DNA from: an uncultured Flavobacteriales bacterium
Lineage (GTDB): Bacteria; Bacteroidota; Bacteroidia; Flavobacteriales_E; Vicingaceae
Assembly: GCA_905479915.1 (NCBI GenBank)
Contig: CAJQOH010000019.1
Span: 1 to 62,968, forward strand
DNA: 62,968 nucleotides
Direction of reading: 5' to 3'
Positions 31,868 to 41,905 of this stretch are shown in pieces. A model generated the notes under the pieces. That model did no database searches. It saw nothing but the letters and a program-made list of their open reading frames with translations, and was not told where the DNA came from. A program made the position numbers and the translations under genes. Positions within the stretch are counted from its first letter, which is position 1. Each line of letters starts with the position of its first letter.

Positions 31868-33136
31868 ATGACTCCACTTTTTTGGATTTTTTTATTGTTG
31901 GCAATGTTTGCCTCAGCACTTTTCTCAGGCATTGAAATTGCTTTTGTTTCAGCCAATAGGTTAAAAATAGAATTGGATAAAAACAAAGGCATTTTTTCAG
32001 CAAAAATTCTTTCTTCTTTTTTAAAACAGCCGGCAAAATTTATCGGAGCTATGCTATTGGGTAACAATATCGCATTGGTAATTTATAGTATTGTTATGGC
32101 CATGTTTTTAGAGCCATTAATTGTAATGCACATCGCAAGTAATGAGTTGGTAATTTTATTGATTCAAACCATTTTGTCGACAATGGTTGTGTTGTTTTTT
32201 GCAGAATTTTTGCCTAAAACACTTTTTAGGATAAATCCCAATAAAGCACTTGCTATTGCTGCGGTTCCACTTGTTATTATTTACTACATTTTATTGCCTT
32301 TTACCTATTTAACCGTAGGAATTTCTAATTTAATTTTGCAACTTTTTAAAGTAGATACCTCAGAAAGTGATTTGGCCTTTTCTAAAATTGATTTAGAAGA
32401 TTTTGTTGCCAATATTCAAGAGGGGAATGAAGAAGGAGAAGAAGTTGATTCAGAGATTCAGATTTTTAAAAATGCTTTAGGATTTTCGGATGTAAAAGTT
32501 CGGGAATGTATGATTCCTAGAACAGAAATTGTAGCCATGAATGTAGAAAGTTCAATACAGGAGTTACAGTCTAAATTTATTGAAACAGGATTGTCAAAGA
32601 TTTTAATTTATAGAGATTCTATTGACAATATTATTGGATACACTCACTCAAAGGAATTGTTTAGGAAACCAGATTCAGTTAAGGCTATATTACTCCCTGT
32701 CTCTATTGTGCCTGAGGTAATGTCGGCAAATGAAGTGCTTAAAAAATCTTTAAAAGAGCGAAGAAGTATTGCCGTTGTTGTTGATGAGTTTGGAGGAACT
32801 TCAGGTATTTTAACCATAGAGGATATTATTGAAGAGATTTTTGGTGAAATTGAAGATGAACACGATAAAGAAGAATTGGTCGAAAACCAATTAGAAGAAG
32901 GAACATTTCAGTTTTCTGCGAGGTTAGAGATTGACTATATTAATGAAAAGTATAAGTTAGATTTACCAGTGTCTGAAGAATACGAAACGCTTGGAGGATA
33001 TATTATTCACATTCATGAAAGTATTCCGTTAAAGGATGAAGTGATTGCCTCAGAAAAAGTAGTTTTTACAATAGATAAAGTGAGTAACAATAAGATTGAG
33101 CTTGTTACAATTCGACAAATGGATTTTGAAGAATAA
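31868..33136 (+). CDS. CNNM/CorC-type membrane protein with CBS domains
   Basis: A 422-residue protein. Residues 1 to about 170 form the DUF21 (CNNM) transmembrane domain ('FSGIEIAFVSANRLKIELDK' start). Then comes a CBS pair ('VRECMIPRTEIVAMNVE', 'RRSIAVVVDEFGGTSGILTI') and a C-terminal CorC/HlyC domain ('YETLGGYIIHIHESIP'). Members are annotated as hemolysin-like or as magnesium/cobalt efflux proteins; GldE of gliding bacteria is a relative. Transport of divalent cations is the likely role. Confidence 0.85.
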   Translation: MTPLFWIFLLLAMFASALFSGIEIAFVSANRLKIELDKNKGIFSAKILSSFLKQPAKFIGAMLLGNNIALVIYSIVMAMFLEPLIVMHIASNELVILLIQTILSTMVVLFFAEFLPKTLFRINPNKALAIAAVPLVIIYYILLPFTYLTVGISNLILQLFKVDTSESDLAFSKIDLEDFVANIQEGNEEGEEVDSEIQIFKNALGFSDVKVRECMIPRTEIVAMNVESSIQELQSKFIETGLSKILIYRDSIDNIIGYTHSKELFRKPDSVKAILLPVSIVPEVMSANEVLKKSLKERRSIAVVVDEFGGTSGILTIEDIIEEIFGEIEDEHDKEELVENQLEEGTFQFSARLEIDYINEKYKLDLPVSEEYETLGGYIIHIHESIPLKDEVIASEKVVFTIDKVSNNKIELVTIRQMDFEE

Positions 33137-33240
33137 ACTAACTTTCTTAAAAGCTCAAAATCAATAGTATAAATCTTACCCTAAGCTTTTATTTATCGAA
33201 TGACAATTCGTATATTCGCAACCCAAAATAATAAAATAAG

Positions 33241-35316
33241 ATGGCAGTAATAGGAAAAATAAGAGAGAAATCAGCATTAGTGATGATTATAATAGGGGTT
33301 GGAATGTTGGCATTCTTACTTCCTGTAGATCAAATTCAACGTTTGTTTGGAGGTAATGACAACAATCTTGGAGAAATAGGAGGTAAGGAAATTACTGGTC
33401 AAGAATTTAACCAACGTTATGAAAACAGCGTTAGCCTGTGGGAAAATCAAAATCAAACGACTGCTAGTGCAGAAGTTAGAGAATCTTTAAAAGAACAATC
33501 TTGGAATGAAATTATCCGAGAAGTAGTTTTAGAAAGTCAATTTAAAGAGTTAGGAATTGCTGTTAGTCCAGAAGAATTATTTGATATGGTTCAAGGAAGT
33601 AATCCTCACCCTCAAGTACAACAAGCTTTTACTGATCCGGCTACAGGAGCATTTAACCCTACACAAGTGTTACAGTTTTTAAAGAGTTTAGAAACTATGC
33701 CAGCAGAAAATAGAAACCAATGGTTATCTTTTGAAGATGGTATTCAAAAAGAAAGAGTTGCAACGAAATACAACAACCTATTAACGAAAGGTTTGTATGC
33801 TACTTCTAGTCAAGTAGAAAGAACATATACAGAACAAAATGAGCAAAGAAATATAAAATTTGTTGCTAAAAGGTATACATCGGTTAATGATAGTACAGTT
33901 AAACTTACAGATGAAGATTTAAAAGCGTATTACCTTGAACATAAAGATGATTATAAGCAAGATGCATCTAGAGAAGTTGAATATGTAAAGTTTGAAGTTG
34001 TTCCTTCTGAATCTGATATTGCTGAAGCTAAAGAATGGATAGAAGGTACCGCCAAAGAATTTGAATTAACTGATGATGATTCTTCTTTTGTTGTTTACAA
34101 CTCTGAAGTACCGTTGGATGAATCTTATTATGGTGCAGACGCTTTACCATTAGGAATAGATTCAGCATTTTTTGTTCAAGATACCGGAGCAATTACTCCC
34201 GTTTATGAGCAAAATGGAGCATTTTTAGTAACGAAATTATCTAAAACTAAAATGGTTCCAGATTCTGTAAAAGCTAGACACATTTTATTAAAAACAACAC
34301 AAACATTTACAGATACCTTATTAGAAGCTAAATTGGATAGTGTTAAGTCTGTAATAGAAAACGGGGGTAATTTTGCTGAAATTGCTACTACAATGTCAGA
34401 AGATGTTAGTTCTGCAATTGAAGGTGGTGATTTAGGATGGTTTAAAGAAGGAGCAATGGTCCCTAGTTTCAATGATGCATGTTTTGATGGTGCAGAAGGA
34501 GATATGGTTATCGTTCAGTCTCAATTTGGATTTCACTTAATTGAAATATTAAAACAAGCAGCTAAATCAAGAAAAGTACAATTGTCTACAGTATCTAGAA
34601 AAATTACACCAAGTAGTGAAACATTTAATGCTGTTTTTGCACAGGCAAGTGGATTTTACTCTAGTAATAATTCATCAGAATTATTTACTAAAGCAACAGA
34701 GTCTGATGAGTTTGCAAAATTTGTTGCAACAGATATAAAAGTTGCAGACAAAGATATCCCTGGAATGACTGATGTTAGAGAATTAGTGAGATGGTCTTTC
34801 AATAATGATGAAGGTACAGTTTCGGATCCTTTCACGTTTGGAAATACATATTTAGTTGCTCACTTATCAGAAGTAAGAGAAGAAGGAATTGCAACGATAG
34901 ATCAAGTAGAAATCCAAGTAGAATTAGGAGCTAAAAAGAAAAAGAAAGCAGCTATGTTTGCTGAAGAGATGGGAGGAGTTTCTAGCTTAAGCGAATTGGC
35001 TACAAAAATTGGAGGAACTGTAGAGTCTGCTGCTAATGTGAACTTTGCTGCATATGCAATCCCAGGAATGGGGCAAGAATTAAGTGTTAATGGTATGATT
35101 TCGACTTTACAAGAAGGTCAAATGAGTATTCCTGTAGAAGGTCAAACAGGAGTATTTGTTGTGCAGGTAGAAACTGTTACTCCAGCTGTAGAAACTGCAG
35201 ATTATGAATCGGTTAAATCACAGATTAATCAAGGAAACGGAGCAGTAATAGGACAACTGCTAGAGGCGTTAAAAGACAAGTACGGAGTGGTTGATAAACG
35301 TTATAAGTTTTATTAG
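33241..35316 (+). CDS. ppiD: Peptidyl-prolyl isomerase PpiD/SurA-like
   Basis: A 691-residue inner-membrane-anchored periplasmic chaperone. One helix near residues 12-32 ('ALVMIIIGVGMLAFLLPV') is followed by a SurA_N-type helical domain. A parvulin domain lies around residues 340-440 ('VKARHILLKT', 'GGDLGWFKEGAMVPSFNDA', 'QFGFHLIEIL'), then a long C-terminal helical/beta region. It probably helps fold outer-membrane proteins. A TATATTCG motif about 30 bases upstream is a candidate -7 element. Confidence 0.88.
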   Translation: MAVIGKIREKSALVMIIIGVGMLAFLLPVDQIQRLFGGNDNNLGEIGGKEITGQEFNQRYENSVSLWENQNQTTASAEVRESLKEQSWNEIIREVVLESQFKELGIAVSPEELFDMVQGSNPHPQVQQAFTDPATGAFNPTQVLQFLKSLETMPAENRNQWLSFEDGIQKERVATKYNNLLTKGLYATSSQVERTYTEQNEQRNIKFVAKRYTSVNDSTVKLTDEDLKAYYLEHKDDYKQDASREVEYVKFEVVPSESDIAEAKEWIEGTAKEFELTDDDSSFVVYNSEVPLDESYYGADALPLGIDSAFFVQDTGAITPVYEQNGAFLVTKLSKTKMVPDSVKARHILLKTTQTFTDTLLEAKLDSVKSVIENGGNFAEIATTMSEDVSSAIEGGDLGWFKEGAMVPSFNDACFDGAEGDMVIVQSQFGFHLIEILKQAAKSRKVQLSTVSRKITPSSETFNAVFAQASGFYSSNNSSELFTKATESDEFAKFVATDIKVADKDIPGMTDVRELVRWSFNNDEGTVSDPFTFGNTYLVAHLSEVREEGIATIDQVEIQVELGAKKKKKAAMFAEEMGGVSSLSELATKIGGTVESAANVNFAAYAIPGMGQELSVNGMISTLQEGQMSIPVEGQTGVFVVQVETVTPAVETADYESVKSQINQGNGAVIGQLLEALKDKYGVVDKRYKFY

Positions 35317-35430
35317 GCCTTTTTAGGAATACAAACATAATGCAAAATTAGATAGGGATAATGTTAAATTATCCCTATTTTCGTAGGTGCTTATACTTAA
35401 TATACGCGTTTTAATATAAAACCCCCGATT

Positions 35431-36519
35431 ATGAAAAAAATTCAACTAATGATAATCCTTGCAGGAACAGCAGTCTTTACGATGTATAGCTGTTCAAAGG
35501 GAGAAACCAAAGGATGTACAGACGGACTGGCATGTAACTTTAATCCAGATGCAGATGTAGACAATGGTACTTGTACTTATGAACAGACATGGATGCAGGA
35601 TTTAAATGGTGATGGATTAGGAAATCCTTTTGCTACAATCGTAGATTGTAATCAGCCTTCAGGTTATGTATTAAACCCTTGTGCTGTAAATACATATTAT
35701 GCAGATGCAGATGGTGATGGTTTAGGAGATCCTAATGTATATGTAAACTCTTGTGACTCTGTTGACGGTTATGTGTCAAATTCTGATGATTTGATTGATG
35801 TAGCAGTTTTACCTAGACAAAGAGCAACAATGACTTACGTTGGTGCAACTTGGTGTGGGCCTTGTGGAGCTAACGGTGATCCTACTAAAGAACACATTGA
35901 AACTACTTTTGGTGATGACGTTGTTATCTTAAATGTTCAAAGTGGTGATGCAATTAGTGCTTCTGGTGCTTTTGGACCTAATTTTGGTAGCGAATTTCAA
36001 ACTTTTGTTGGATCTACTGGAATTCCTCACTGTTATTGGTCAGCATCTAATTATACTATGACTGATCATGGATTCTCTAGTTCTTCTAGTCAATTCGATA
36101 ACACTGTTGGTACTGTTTTAGCAACTCCTGCTACTGTAGGTGTAATTGCAGAAGCAACACTTGCAGGTGGAATTGTAACTGTTCAAACAGCTACTGAATT
36201 TTTATCTGCTGCAGGACAGCATTTTATAGGAGTATATTTATTGGAAGATGGTGTAATGGCATCACAAACAATTACAGGATCATCTCCAGCTGTAGTAGCT
36301 CATAACAATGTGGTTAGAGAAGCTGCTTATACTGCTACTCCTCTTGGAGTTCAGACAATGGGCGCTAGTTTTACAGCAAACCAAAGAGTAGAAGGAACAT
36401 TTACAGTGACAGTTCCAGGAACTGTAGTGAATAGTGCTAATTTACAAGTGGCAGTAGTAATATGGACTGCTGACTCTCCAGATGCTATTTCAAATTCAGT
36501 TTTAGTAAATGTGAATTAA
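35431..36519 (+). CDS. Omp28/thioredoxin-like lipoprotein, copy 1
   Basis: A 362-residue lipoprotein (lipobox YSC). After the leader comes a Bacteroidota 'CTDGLACNFNPDADVDNGTC' repeat and two thrombospondin-3-like calcium motifs ('DLNGDGLGNP', 'DADGDGLGDP'). An Omp28-type domain follows, with a redox-like Cys142-Gly-Pro-Cys145 in 'VGATWCGPCGA'. A beta-rich C-terminal domain ends the protein. A thiol-disulfide exchange role at the cell surface is plausible. A close paralog follows 230 bases downstream. Confidence 0.8.
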   Translation: MKKIQLMIILAGTAVFTMYSCSKGETKGCTDGLACNFNPDADVDNGTCTYEQTWMQDLNGDGLGNPFATIVDCNQPSGYVLNPCAVNTYYADADGDGLGDPNVYVNSCDSVDGYVSNSDDLIDVAVLPRQRATMTYVGATWCGPCGANGDPTKEHIETTFGDDVVILNVQSGDAISASGAFGPNFGSEFQTFVGSTGIPHCYWSASNYTMTDHGFSSSSSQFDNTVGTVLATPATVGVIAEATLAGGIVTVQTATEFLSAAGQHFIGVYLLEDGVMASQTITGSSPAVVAHNNVVREAAYTATPLGVQTMGASFTANQRVEGTFTVTVPGTVVNSANLQVAVVIWTADSPDAISNSVLVNVN

Positions 36520-36540
36520 TCATAAAGAGTACTTAAATAA

Positions 36541-36574
36541 AAAAAGCCTGTGTATTTATACACAGGCTTTTTTT
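36541..36574 (+). terminator. Rho-independent terminator after Omp28-like copy 1
   Basis: AAAGCCTGTGTAT and its reverse complement form a long stem, followed by seven T. The same hairpin, base for base, follows copy 2 at 37,772. The 175 bases after it up to the next gene show no other feature. Confidence 0.9.
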
Positions 36575-36749
36575 ATTTGATAGAAGTTTCAAAACAATAC
36601 TAATCACTTTAGTATTAGGGGCTTCATTGTATTTAATTGCTGTTCATTTTAGTAGAAAATTAGGAATCCAAACAAATGGGAATATTGGTCTCAATAATTC
36701 TCTAATGTTAACTTACTTTTAAGCTCTAAACTTTTAAAATTAAAATAAG

Positions 36750-37751
36750 ATGAAAAAAATTAAATTAATGTTTTCTGCTGTTGCTGTTTTAGCAGTATCA
36801 ATGCAGAGTTGTTCTAAAGATGATGATAAGGTTAAGGGGTGTACAGATGCTTCAGCTTGTAACTTTGATTCAACTGCAGGAGAAGATGATGGAACTTGTA
36901 CATTTGCTACTACTTGGTATCAAGATTTAGATGGTGATGGATTAGGAAACGGAGCGGTATCTGTATCCAATTGTGATCAACCTACTGGTTATGTTTCTAA
37001 CGGTAGTGATCCTGCTGATTTAGTAGTTGTTGCTAAACAAAGATCAGTAGTTACTTATGTTGGAGCTACTTGGTGTCCTCCTTGTGGAGCTTATGGAGAA
37101 CCTACTAAAGAGCATATGGAAACTACTTACGGAAGTGATGTAGTTATTTTAAATGTACAAAGTGGAGATGCAATTAGTTCATCTAGTGCGTTTGGTCCAG
37201 GTTTTGGAAATGTATTTCAATCTTTTGTTGGATCTACTGGAATTCCTCACTGTTATTGGTCTGCAGCTAATCATACAATGACTCACGATGGTTATTATAG
37301 TTCTCAGCCTTACAACAATAGTGAAGCAGATTCACATGTTAATGCATGTCTTGGAAGTACATTAGAAGTTGGTGTTGCGGCAGAAGCTACAATAGACGGA
37401 AGCGTTGTTTCAGTTAATACTATGGCTGAATTTTATGCAGCAGCTGGTCAACACTATATTGGTGTATATCTTTTAGAAGATGGTGTAATGGCTTCTCAAC
37501 AAAGTTCAATTGCAGCAACTGCAGTTACTAGTCATGAGAATGTAATCCGTGCAGCAGCAAATTCTTCAAATAGCTTAGGAAACGAAACTATGGGTACTTC
37601 ATTTACTGCAAACCAAACGGTTTCAGGAAATTACACAATTACAGTTCCTAGTTCTGTTGTTAATAGTGCAAACTTACAAGTTGCAGTTGTTATATATAAA
37701 GCTAATCAAGCTGATGGTATTTCAAATGCAGTTATTGTTGATGTAAACTAA
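36750..37751 (+). CDS. Omp28/thioredoxin-like lipoprotein, copy 2
   Basis: A 333-residue lipoprotein (lipobox QSC) closely related to the gene just upstream. The 'CTDASACNFDSTAGEDDGTC' repeat is kept but only one calcium motif ('DLDGDGLGNG'), which accounts for most of the shorter length. The redox motif is Cys109-Pro-Pro-Cys112, against CGPC in copy 1, a change expected to shift redox potential. The C-terminal domain matches copy 1 strongly ('YIGVYLLEDGVMASQ'). Confidence 0.8.
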   Translation: MKKIKLMFSAVAVLAVSMQSCSKDDDKVKGCTDASACNFDSTAGEDDGTCTFATTWYQDLDGDGLGNGAVSVSNCDQPTGYVSNGSDPADLVVVAKQRSVVTYVGATWCPPCGAYGEPTKEHMETTYGSDVVILNVQSGDAISSSSAFGPGFGNVFQSFVGSTGIPHCYWSAANHTMTHDGYYSSQPYNNSEADSHVNACLGSTLEVGVAAEATIDGSVVSVNTMAEFYAAAGQHYIGVYLLEDGVMASQQSSIAATAVTSHENVIRAAANSSNSLGNETMGTSFTANQTVSGNYTITVPSSVVNSANLQVAVVIYKANQADGISNAVIVDVN

Positions 37752-37771
37752 TAAAGTTTAATTTATAGTTC

Positions 37772-37805
37772 AAAGCCTGTGTATTTATACACAGGCTTTT
37801 TTTTG
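37772..37805 (+). terminator. Rho-independent terminator after Omp28-like copy 2
   Basis: The stem AAAGCCTGTGTAT / ATACACAGGCTTT with a T tract is identical to the terminator after copy 1, so the duplication included the terminator. Confidence 0.9.
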
Positions 37806-37866
37806 TTCCCATAATAATCATTTCATAAGATATCTTATCTTCGTATTCTAAATTCAAACAAAACAC

Positions 37867-39471
37867 ATGGCTGATTTTATTTATGAAAAACCATTTCCTT
37901 TACAGAAGGATCCAACCCAATATAAATTAATTTCTAAAGAACATATTTCAACAATTGATGTTGCTGGGAGAGAGGTTCTAAAGGTTGAACCAAAAGCTTT
38001 AGAAATGTTGGCTGCAGAGGCAATGGCAGATGTGTCATTTATGCTTCGAACAGCCCATTTAGAAAAGGTAGCTAAAATTTTAGAAGATCCAGAAGCTACG
38101 GATAATGATAGATTTGTTGCACATACGTTATTAAAGAATGCAGAAATTGCTGCAGTTGGTCAGTTACCATCTTGTCAAGATACCGGAACAGCCATTGTTA
38201 TGGGGAAGAAAGGAGAGAATGTGTTTACAGGAGTAAACGATGCTGAATACCTTTCCAAAGGAGTTTACAACACTTACCAAGAAAGAAACTTAAGATATTC
38301 TCAAGTTGTTGCATCGAATATGTTCAATGAAAAAAATTCTGGAAGTAATTTACCTGCACAAATAGACCTTTATGCTGATCAAGGAGATGAGTATAAGTTT
38401 TTGTTTTTAACTAAAGGTGGAGGTTCTGCAAATAAAACTTATTTATATCAACAAACAAAAGCATTGTTAAATGAAAAATCAATGACTGAGTTTGTAACAG
38501 CTAAGATTAGAGATTTAGGAACGGCAGCATGCCCTCCATATCATTTAGCGTTTGTAGTTGGAGGTACATCAGCAGAAGCAAATTTAAAAGCAGTAAAAAT
38601 GGCTTCGGCTGGATATTATGATGAATTACCAACTGCTGGTAGTCCTGGAGGGAGAGCTTTTAGAGATACAGTTTGGGAAGAGAAAATCCAGAAAATATGT
38701 CAAGAAAGTGAAATAGGAGCACAATTCGGTGGGAAGTATTTTACCCATGATGTTAAAGTAATTCGTTTACCAAGACATGCAGCATCTTGTCCTGTAGGAA
38801 TAGGTGTGAGTTGTTCTGCAGATAGAAATATTAAAGGAAAAATAACTAAAGAAGGAATTTTCTTAGAACAATTGGAAACGAATCCTGGAAGATTTTTACC
38901 AGAAGTTGCGCCACATTTAGAACCAGCTATTGAGATTGATTTGGATCAACCCATGGGAGAACAATTAAAAATTCTATCTCAATACCCTATTAAAACAAGA
39001 TTAAACTTAAAAGGAACATTGATTGTTGCTAGAGATGCTGCTCATGCACGCATTAAAGAAATGGTTGATGCTGGTGAACCTATGCCAGATTATTTCAAAA
39101 ACCATCCTGTATATTATGCTGGACCAGCAAAAACTCCAGAAGGAATGCCTTCAGGAAGTTTTGGACCAACTACAGCAGGAAGAATGGATCCTTATGTTGG
39201 AGAATTCCAAGCTTTAGGAGGATCTATGATTATGTTGGCAAAAGGAAATCGATCACAAGGTGTTACCGATGCTTGTAAAAAGTTTGGAGGATTCTATTTA
39301 GGGTCTATAGGTGGACCTGCAGCAATATTAGCTAAAACCAATATTAAATCTGTTGAAGTTGTTGCTTTTGAAGAGATGGGAATGGAAGCTGTTCGAAAAA
39401 TTAAAGTAGAGAATTTCCCAGCCTTTATAATTTGTGATGACAAAGGCAATGATTTTTTTGAAAATATTTAG
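37867..39471 (+). CDS. fumA: Class I fumarate hydratase
   Basis: This iron-sulfur enzyme interconverts fumarate and malate in the TCA cycle. The 534-residue protein covers both the alpha (N-terminal) and beta (C-terminal) parts of class I fumarases. Cluster and active-site segments are '[17 protein letters not shown]', '[11 protein letters not shown]', '[14 protein letters not shown]', and in the beta part '[15 protein letters not shown]' and '[15 protein letters not shown]'. TATCTTCG about 25 bases upstream is a near-consensus -7 element. It stands alone, monocistronic. Confidence 0.93.
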   Translation: MADFIYEKPFPLQKDPTQYKLISKEHISTIDVAGREVLKVEPKALEMLAAEAMADVSFMLRTAHLEKVAKILEDPEATDNDRFVAHTLLKNAEIAAVGQLPSCQDTGTAIVMGKKGENVFTGVNDAEYLSKGVYNTYQERNLRYSQVVASNMFNEKNSGSNLPAQIDLYADQGDEYKFLFLTKGGGSANKTYLYQQTKALLNEKSMTEFVTAKIRDLGTAACPPYHLAFVVGGTSAEANLKAVKMASAGYYDELPTAGSPGGRAFRDTVWEEKIQKICQESEIGAQFGGKYFTHDVKVIRLPRHAASCPVGIGVSCSADRNIKGKITKEGIFLEQLETNPGRFLPEVAPHLEPAIEIDLDQPMGEQLKILSQYPIKTRLNLKGTLIVARDAAHARIKEMVDAGEPMPDYFKNHPVYYAGPAKTPEGMPSGSFGPTTAGRMDPYVGEFQALGGSMIMLAKGNRSQGVTDACKKFGGFYLGSIGGPAAILAKTNIKSVEVVAFEEMGMEAVRKIKVENFPAFIICDDKGNDFFENI

Positions 39472-39526
39472 GCTTAACACATAGATTTTTATACTTTTAC
39501 ATTAATAACAATTTAAAACAAACAAC

Positions 39527-39688
39527 ATGGTAAGTTTAGGTGTATTATTTTTCTTCTTCATTTTCTTTATGGCAATGTGGGTATTAATGTTCTTGTTTAC
39601 TGTTGTAGTACCAGGTTCAATTAAATTGTTTTTGTTAAACAAGTTTGGTCCTACATGGGCTAAAAGATTAGCAGGTTTAGAAGAGTAG
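39527..39688 (+). CDS. Small membrane protein (53 residues)
   Basis: An ATG frame of 53 codons lies between fumarase and a terminator. It encodes one long hydrophobic helix ('VLFFFFIFFMAMWVLMFLFT') followed by a basic amphipathic tail 'LLNKFGPTWAKRLAGLEE'. The coding look is good: the frame is bounded upstream by an intergenic promoter-like stretch and downstream by a hairpin 20 bases after the stop. Function unknown. Confidence 0.6.
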   Translation: MVSLGVLFFFFIFFMAMWVLMFLFTVVVPGSIKLFLLNKFGPTWAKRLAGLEE

Positions 39689-39707
39689 AAAATAGTTTAA
39701 ATGATAT

Positions 39708-39745
39708 AAAAAAAGCACCTATTTTTAAATAGGTGCTTTTTCTTT
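39708..39745. terminator. Bidirectional terminator
   Basis: AAAAGCACCTATTT pairs with AAATAGGTGCTTTT around a minimal loop, with A and T tracts on both sides. It serves the 53-residue gene on the plus strand and arsC on the minus strand. Confidence 0.85.
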
Positions 39746-40084
39746 TTAAATTAAATCCAATACATTTTCAGGGGGCCTCCCTAATACTGCTTTGTTCCCT
39801 TTAACCACGATAGGTCGTTCAATTAATTTAGGGTATTCAATCATAACCTTAATCCATTCATCATCATTAAAGTCACTGTTTTTAAACTTCTCTTTATAAA
39901 CTGCTTCCCCTTTTCTTAAGATATCTTTTGGAGATAAATTAAGCTTTACTAAAATCATTTTTAATTCATCAGCAGTAGGAATTGAATTTAAATACTCTAT
40001 AATTTCTACTTCTGTACCAGAATCTTTAATCAGTTGTAGCGTCTGTCTACTTTTGCTACATCTTGGGTTGTGATATATTTTCAT
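39746..40084 (-). CDS. arsC: Glutaredoxin-type arsenate reductase ArsC
   Basis: ArsC reduces arsenate to arsenite with glutaredoxin as electron donor. The 112-residue length and the motif 'YHNPRCSKSRQTLQL' with catalytic Cys9 match the family, as do 'ILRKGEAVYKE' and 'ERPIVVKGNKAVLGRPPENV' at the end. No arsenite pump or arsR regulator is next to it, so a general Spx/ArsC thiol role is also possible. Confidence 0.88.
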   Translation of the reverse strand: MKIYHNPRCSKSRQTLQLIKDSGTEVEIIEYLNSIPTADELKMILVKLNLSPKDILRKGEAVYKEKFKNSDFNDDEWIKVMIEYPKLIERPIVVKGNKAVLGRPPENVLDLI

Positions 40085-40103
40085 TGTTAAATTGTTTTTT
40101 AAA

Positions 40104-41190
40104 TTAAGATTTACCGAATTCCATTAAATATGATTTTAAGAAACCATCCAGGTCACCATCCAAAACTTTTGAAGGATCATTAACCGTAAAGTTAGTTCTG
40201 TGGTCTTTAACCCTTCTGTCATCTAGAACATAACTTCTTATTTGTGCACCCCATTCAATTTTCATTTTACTGTCTTCAATTTCTGCACGAGATTCCATTT
40301 TTTTACGCAACTCAATTTCATACAATTGAGACTTAAGTAATTGCATAGCTTTTTCTCTATTCTTTAATTGAGAACGTGTTTCAGAATTGGTAATCATAAT
40401 TCCAGAAGGGAGGTGTTTTAGAATTACTTTAGTTTCTACTTTATTTACATTCTGACCACCAGCACCACCAGACCTAGCAAAATCTAATTGAAGATCTGCA
40501 GGATTTATTTTTATTTCAATACTATCATCAGCCAATGGGTAAACATAAACTGAAGCGAAAGATGTCATTCTTTTACCTTGAGAATTATAAGGGCTAACAC
40601 GAACTAAACGATGAACACCATTTTCACCCTTAAGATAACCAAAAGCAAAATCGCCTTCTATCTCTATGGTAACTGTTTTAACTCCAGCAACATCCCCAGC
40701 TTGATAGTCGAGTAATTTTATTTTGCATTTGTTGTTTTCAGCCCACATCTTGTACATTCGGAGCAACATTTCAGCCCAATCACAAGCTTCTGTTCCTCCA
40801 GCACCAGCAGTAATTTGGAGCACCGCATTTAGAGAATCCTCTTCTGCACTGAGCATATTTTTAAACTCTAAATCCTCTATTTTTTCAAGAGAAATAGTGT
40901 ACTGATTTTGAACATCCTCATCAGTAGCCTCGCCTTCCTTATTAAATTCATAAAGAACCTCTAGGTCATCTACTTCTGAAGCAATGGAAGAATAGTTTTC
41001 TGTCCATACTTTAATGTTTCTAACAACTTTTAATTGTTTTTCTGCTTCTTTAGGATCATCCCAAAAGTTGGGATCTTGAGTTTTTTGATCTTCTTCTTCT
41101 AGTTGTATGAGTTTGGCATCAATGTCAAAGATACCCCCTTAACGCAACCAGGCGCTCAACCAATTCTTTTATCTGTTCTTGTGTTATCAT
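40104..41190 (-). CDS. prfB: Peptide chain release factor 2 with programmed +1 frameshift
   Basis: RF2 releases the polypeptide at UGA and UAA codons. The gene starts at the ATG at 41190 ([20 protein letters not shown]) and meets an in-frame TGA at 41127-41125 inside CTT TGA C, preceded by AGGGGG. A +1 slip at this site is the classic RF2 autoregulation, and the +1 frame then runs to 40104, giving 361 residues. GGQ is present ('[13 protein letters not shown]'). The SPF codon-recognition tripeptide appears as SPY in '[15 protein letters not shown]'. It ends 20 bases before arsC. Confidence 0.95.
41125..41139 (-). promoter_or_regulatory. RF2 +1 programmed frameshift site
   Basis: On the coding strand AGGGGGTATCTTTGA: an internal Shine-Dalgarno-like AGGGGG spaced for ribosome pausing, then the CTT slip codon and the UGA that RF2 itself reads. 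When RF2 is scarce the ribosome slips and the factor is made. Confidence 0.93.
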
Positions 41191-41242
41191 AGCTCAAAAT
41201 TAATACAAATTATCATTAATTTTAGCTAAATAAAACAGACAA

Positions 41243-41791
41243 ATGAAAGTTTATACTAAAACAGGAGATAAAGGGCAAACATCTTTATTTGGAGGGAAAA
41301 GAGTTCCAAAACATGATTTAAGAATAGATGCCTATGGTACGGTTGATGAATTGAACTCTTACATCGGTTTAATTCGAGATCAAGAGATCGATAAGCGCAG
41401 TATAGATACATTAATTGAAGTTCAAGATAGATTGTTTACACTTGGCTCTATATTGGCAACAGAACCAGGAAATAATAAGGTTAAGGTTCCTCAATTGCAC
41501 GAAGAGGATATTTTATTTTTAGAGAAAGAGATTGACAAAATGAATGAAGTTTTGCCAGAAATGAGATCTTTTGTTTTGCCAGGCGGACACACAACGGTTT
41601 CATTTTGCCACATTACAAGATGTGTTTGCAGAAGAGCAGAACGTTTAATTAGTAGTTTATCAGAAAATGAAGAAATTAATATATTGGTACTTCAGTATTT
41701 AAATCGATTATCTGATTATTTATTTGTCTTAGCTCGTAAAATAGTAGTAGATAAAGCAGTTAAAGAAGTAGAGTGGAAACCTCGCATGTAG
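41243..41791 (+). CDS. PduO-type cob(I)alamin adenosyltransferase
   Basis: This enzyme adenosylates cob(I)alamin to adenosylcobalamin with ATP. The 182-residue protein has the PduO/MMAB start 'VYTKTGDKGQTSLFGGKRV' and 'YGTVDELNSYIGL', then 'FVLPGG' and the helix 'CHITRCVCRRAERL' and 'LNRLSDYLFVLAR'. It probably supplies cofactor to a methylmalonyl-CoA mutase encoded elsewhere. It is transcribed divergently from prfB. Confidence 0.92.
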   Translation: MKVYTKTGDKGQTSLFGGKRVPKHDLRIDAYGTVDELNSYIGLIRDQEIDKRSIDTLIEVQDRLFTLGSILATEPGNNKVKVPQLHEEDILFLEKEIDKMNEVLPEMRSFVLPGGHTTVSFCHITRCVCRRAERLISSLSENEEINILVLQYLNRLSDYLFVLARKIVVDKAVKEVEWKPRM

Positions 41792-41850
41792 TTGTTTTTA
41801 TTGAGGTTGAAGCGGTTTATAAGTAGCTAACAATTAATTGTTAATTTTTC

Positions 41851-41880
41851 TTGCCTAAGTCAACAAAAAATCTATTTTTG
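41851..41880 (+). promoter_or_regulatory. Promoter of the DUF2795 gene
   Basis: TTG, a 19-base spacer and TATTTTTG fit the Bacteroidota -33/-7 promoter; the gene starts 25 bases further on. Confidence 0.6.
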
Positions 41881-41905
41881 CGTTAATATTAAGAAATTAT
41901 AAATT

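Noticed and set aside
40104-41190. prfB as a pseudogene because of the internal TGA
   Set aside because: The stop lies in the canonical RF2 frameshift site and the +1 frame is intact to the end.
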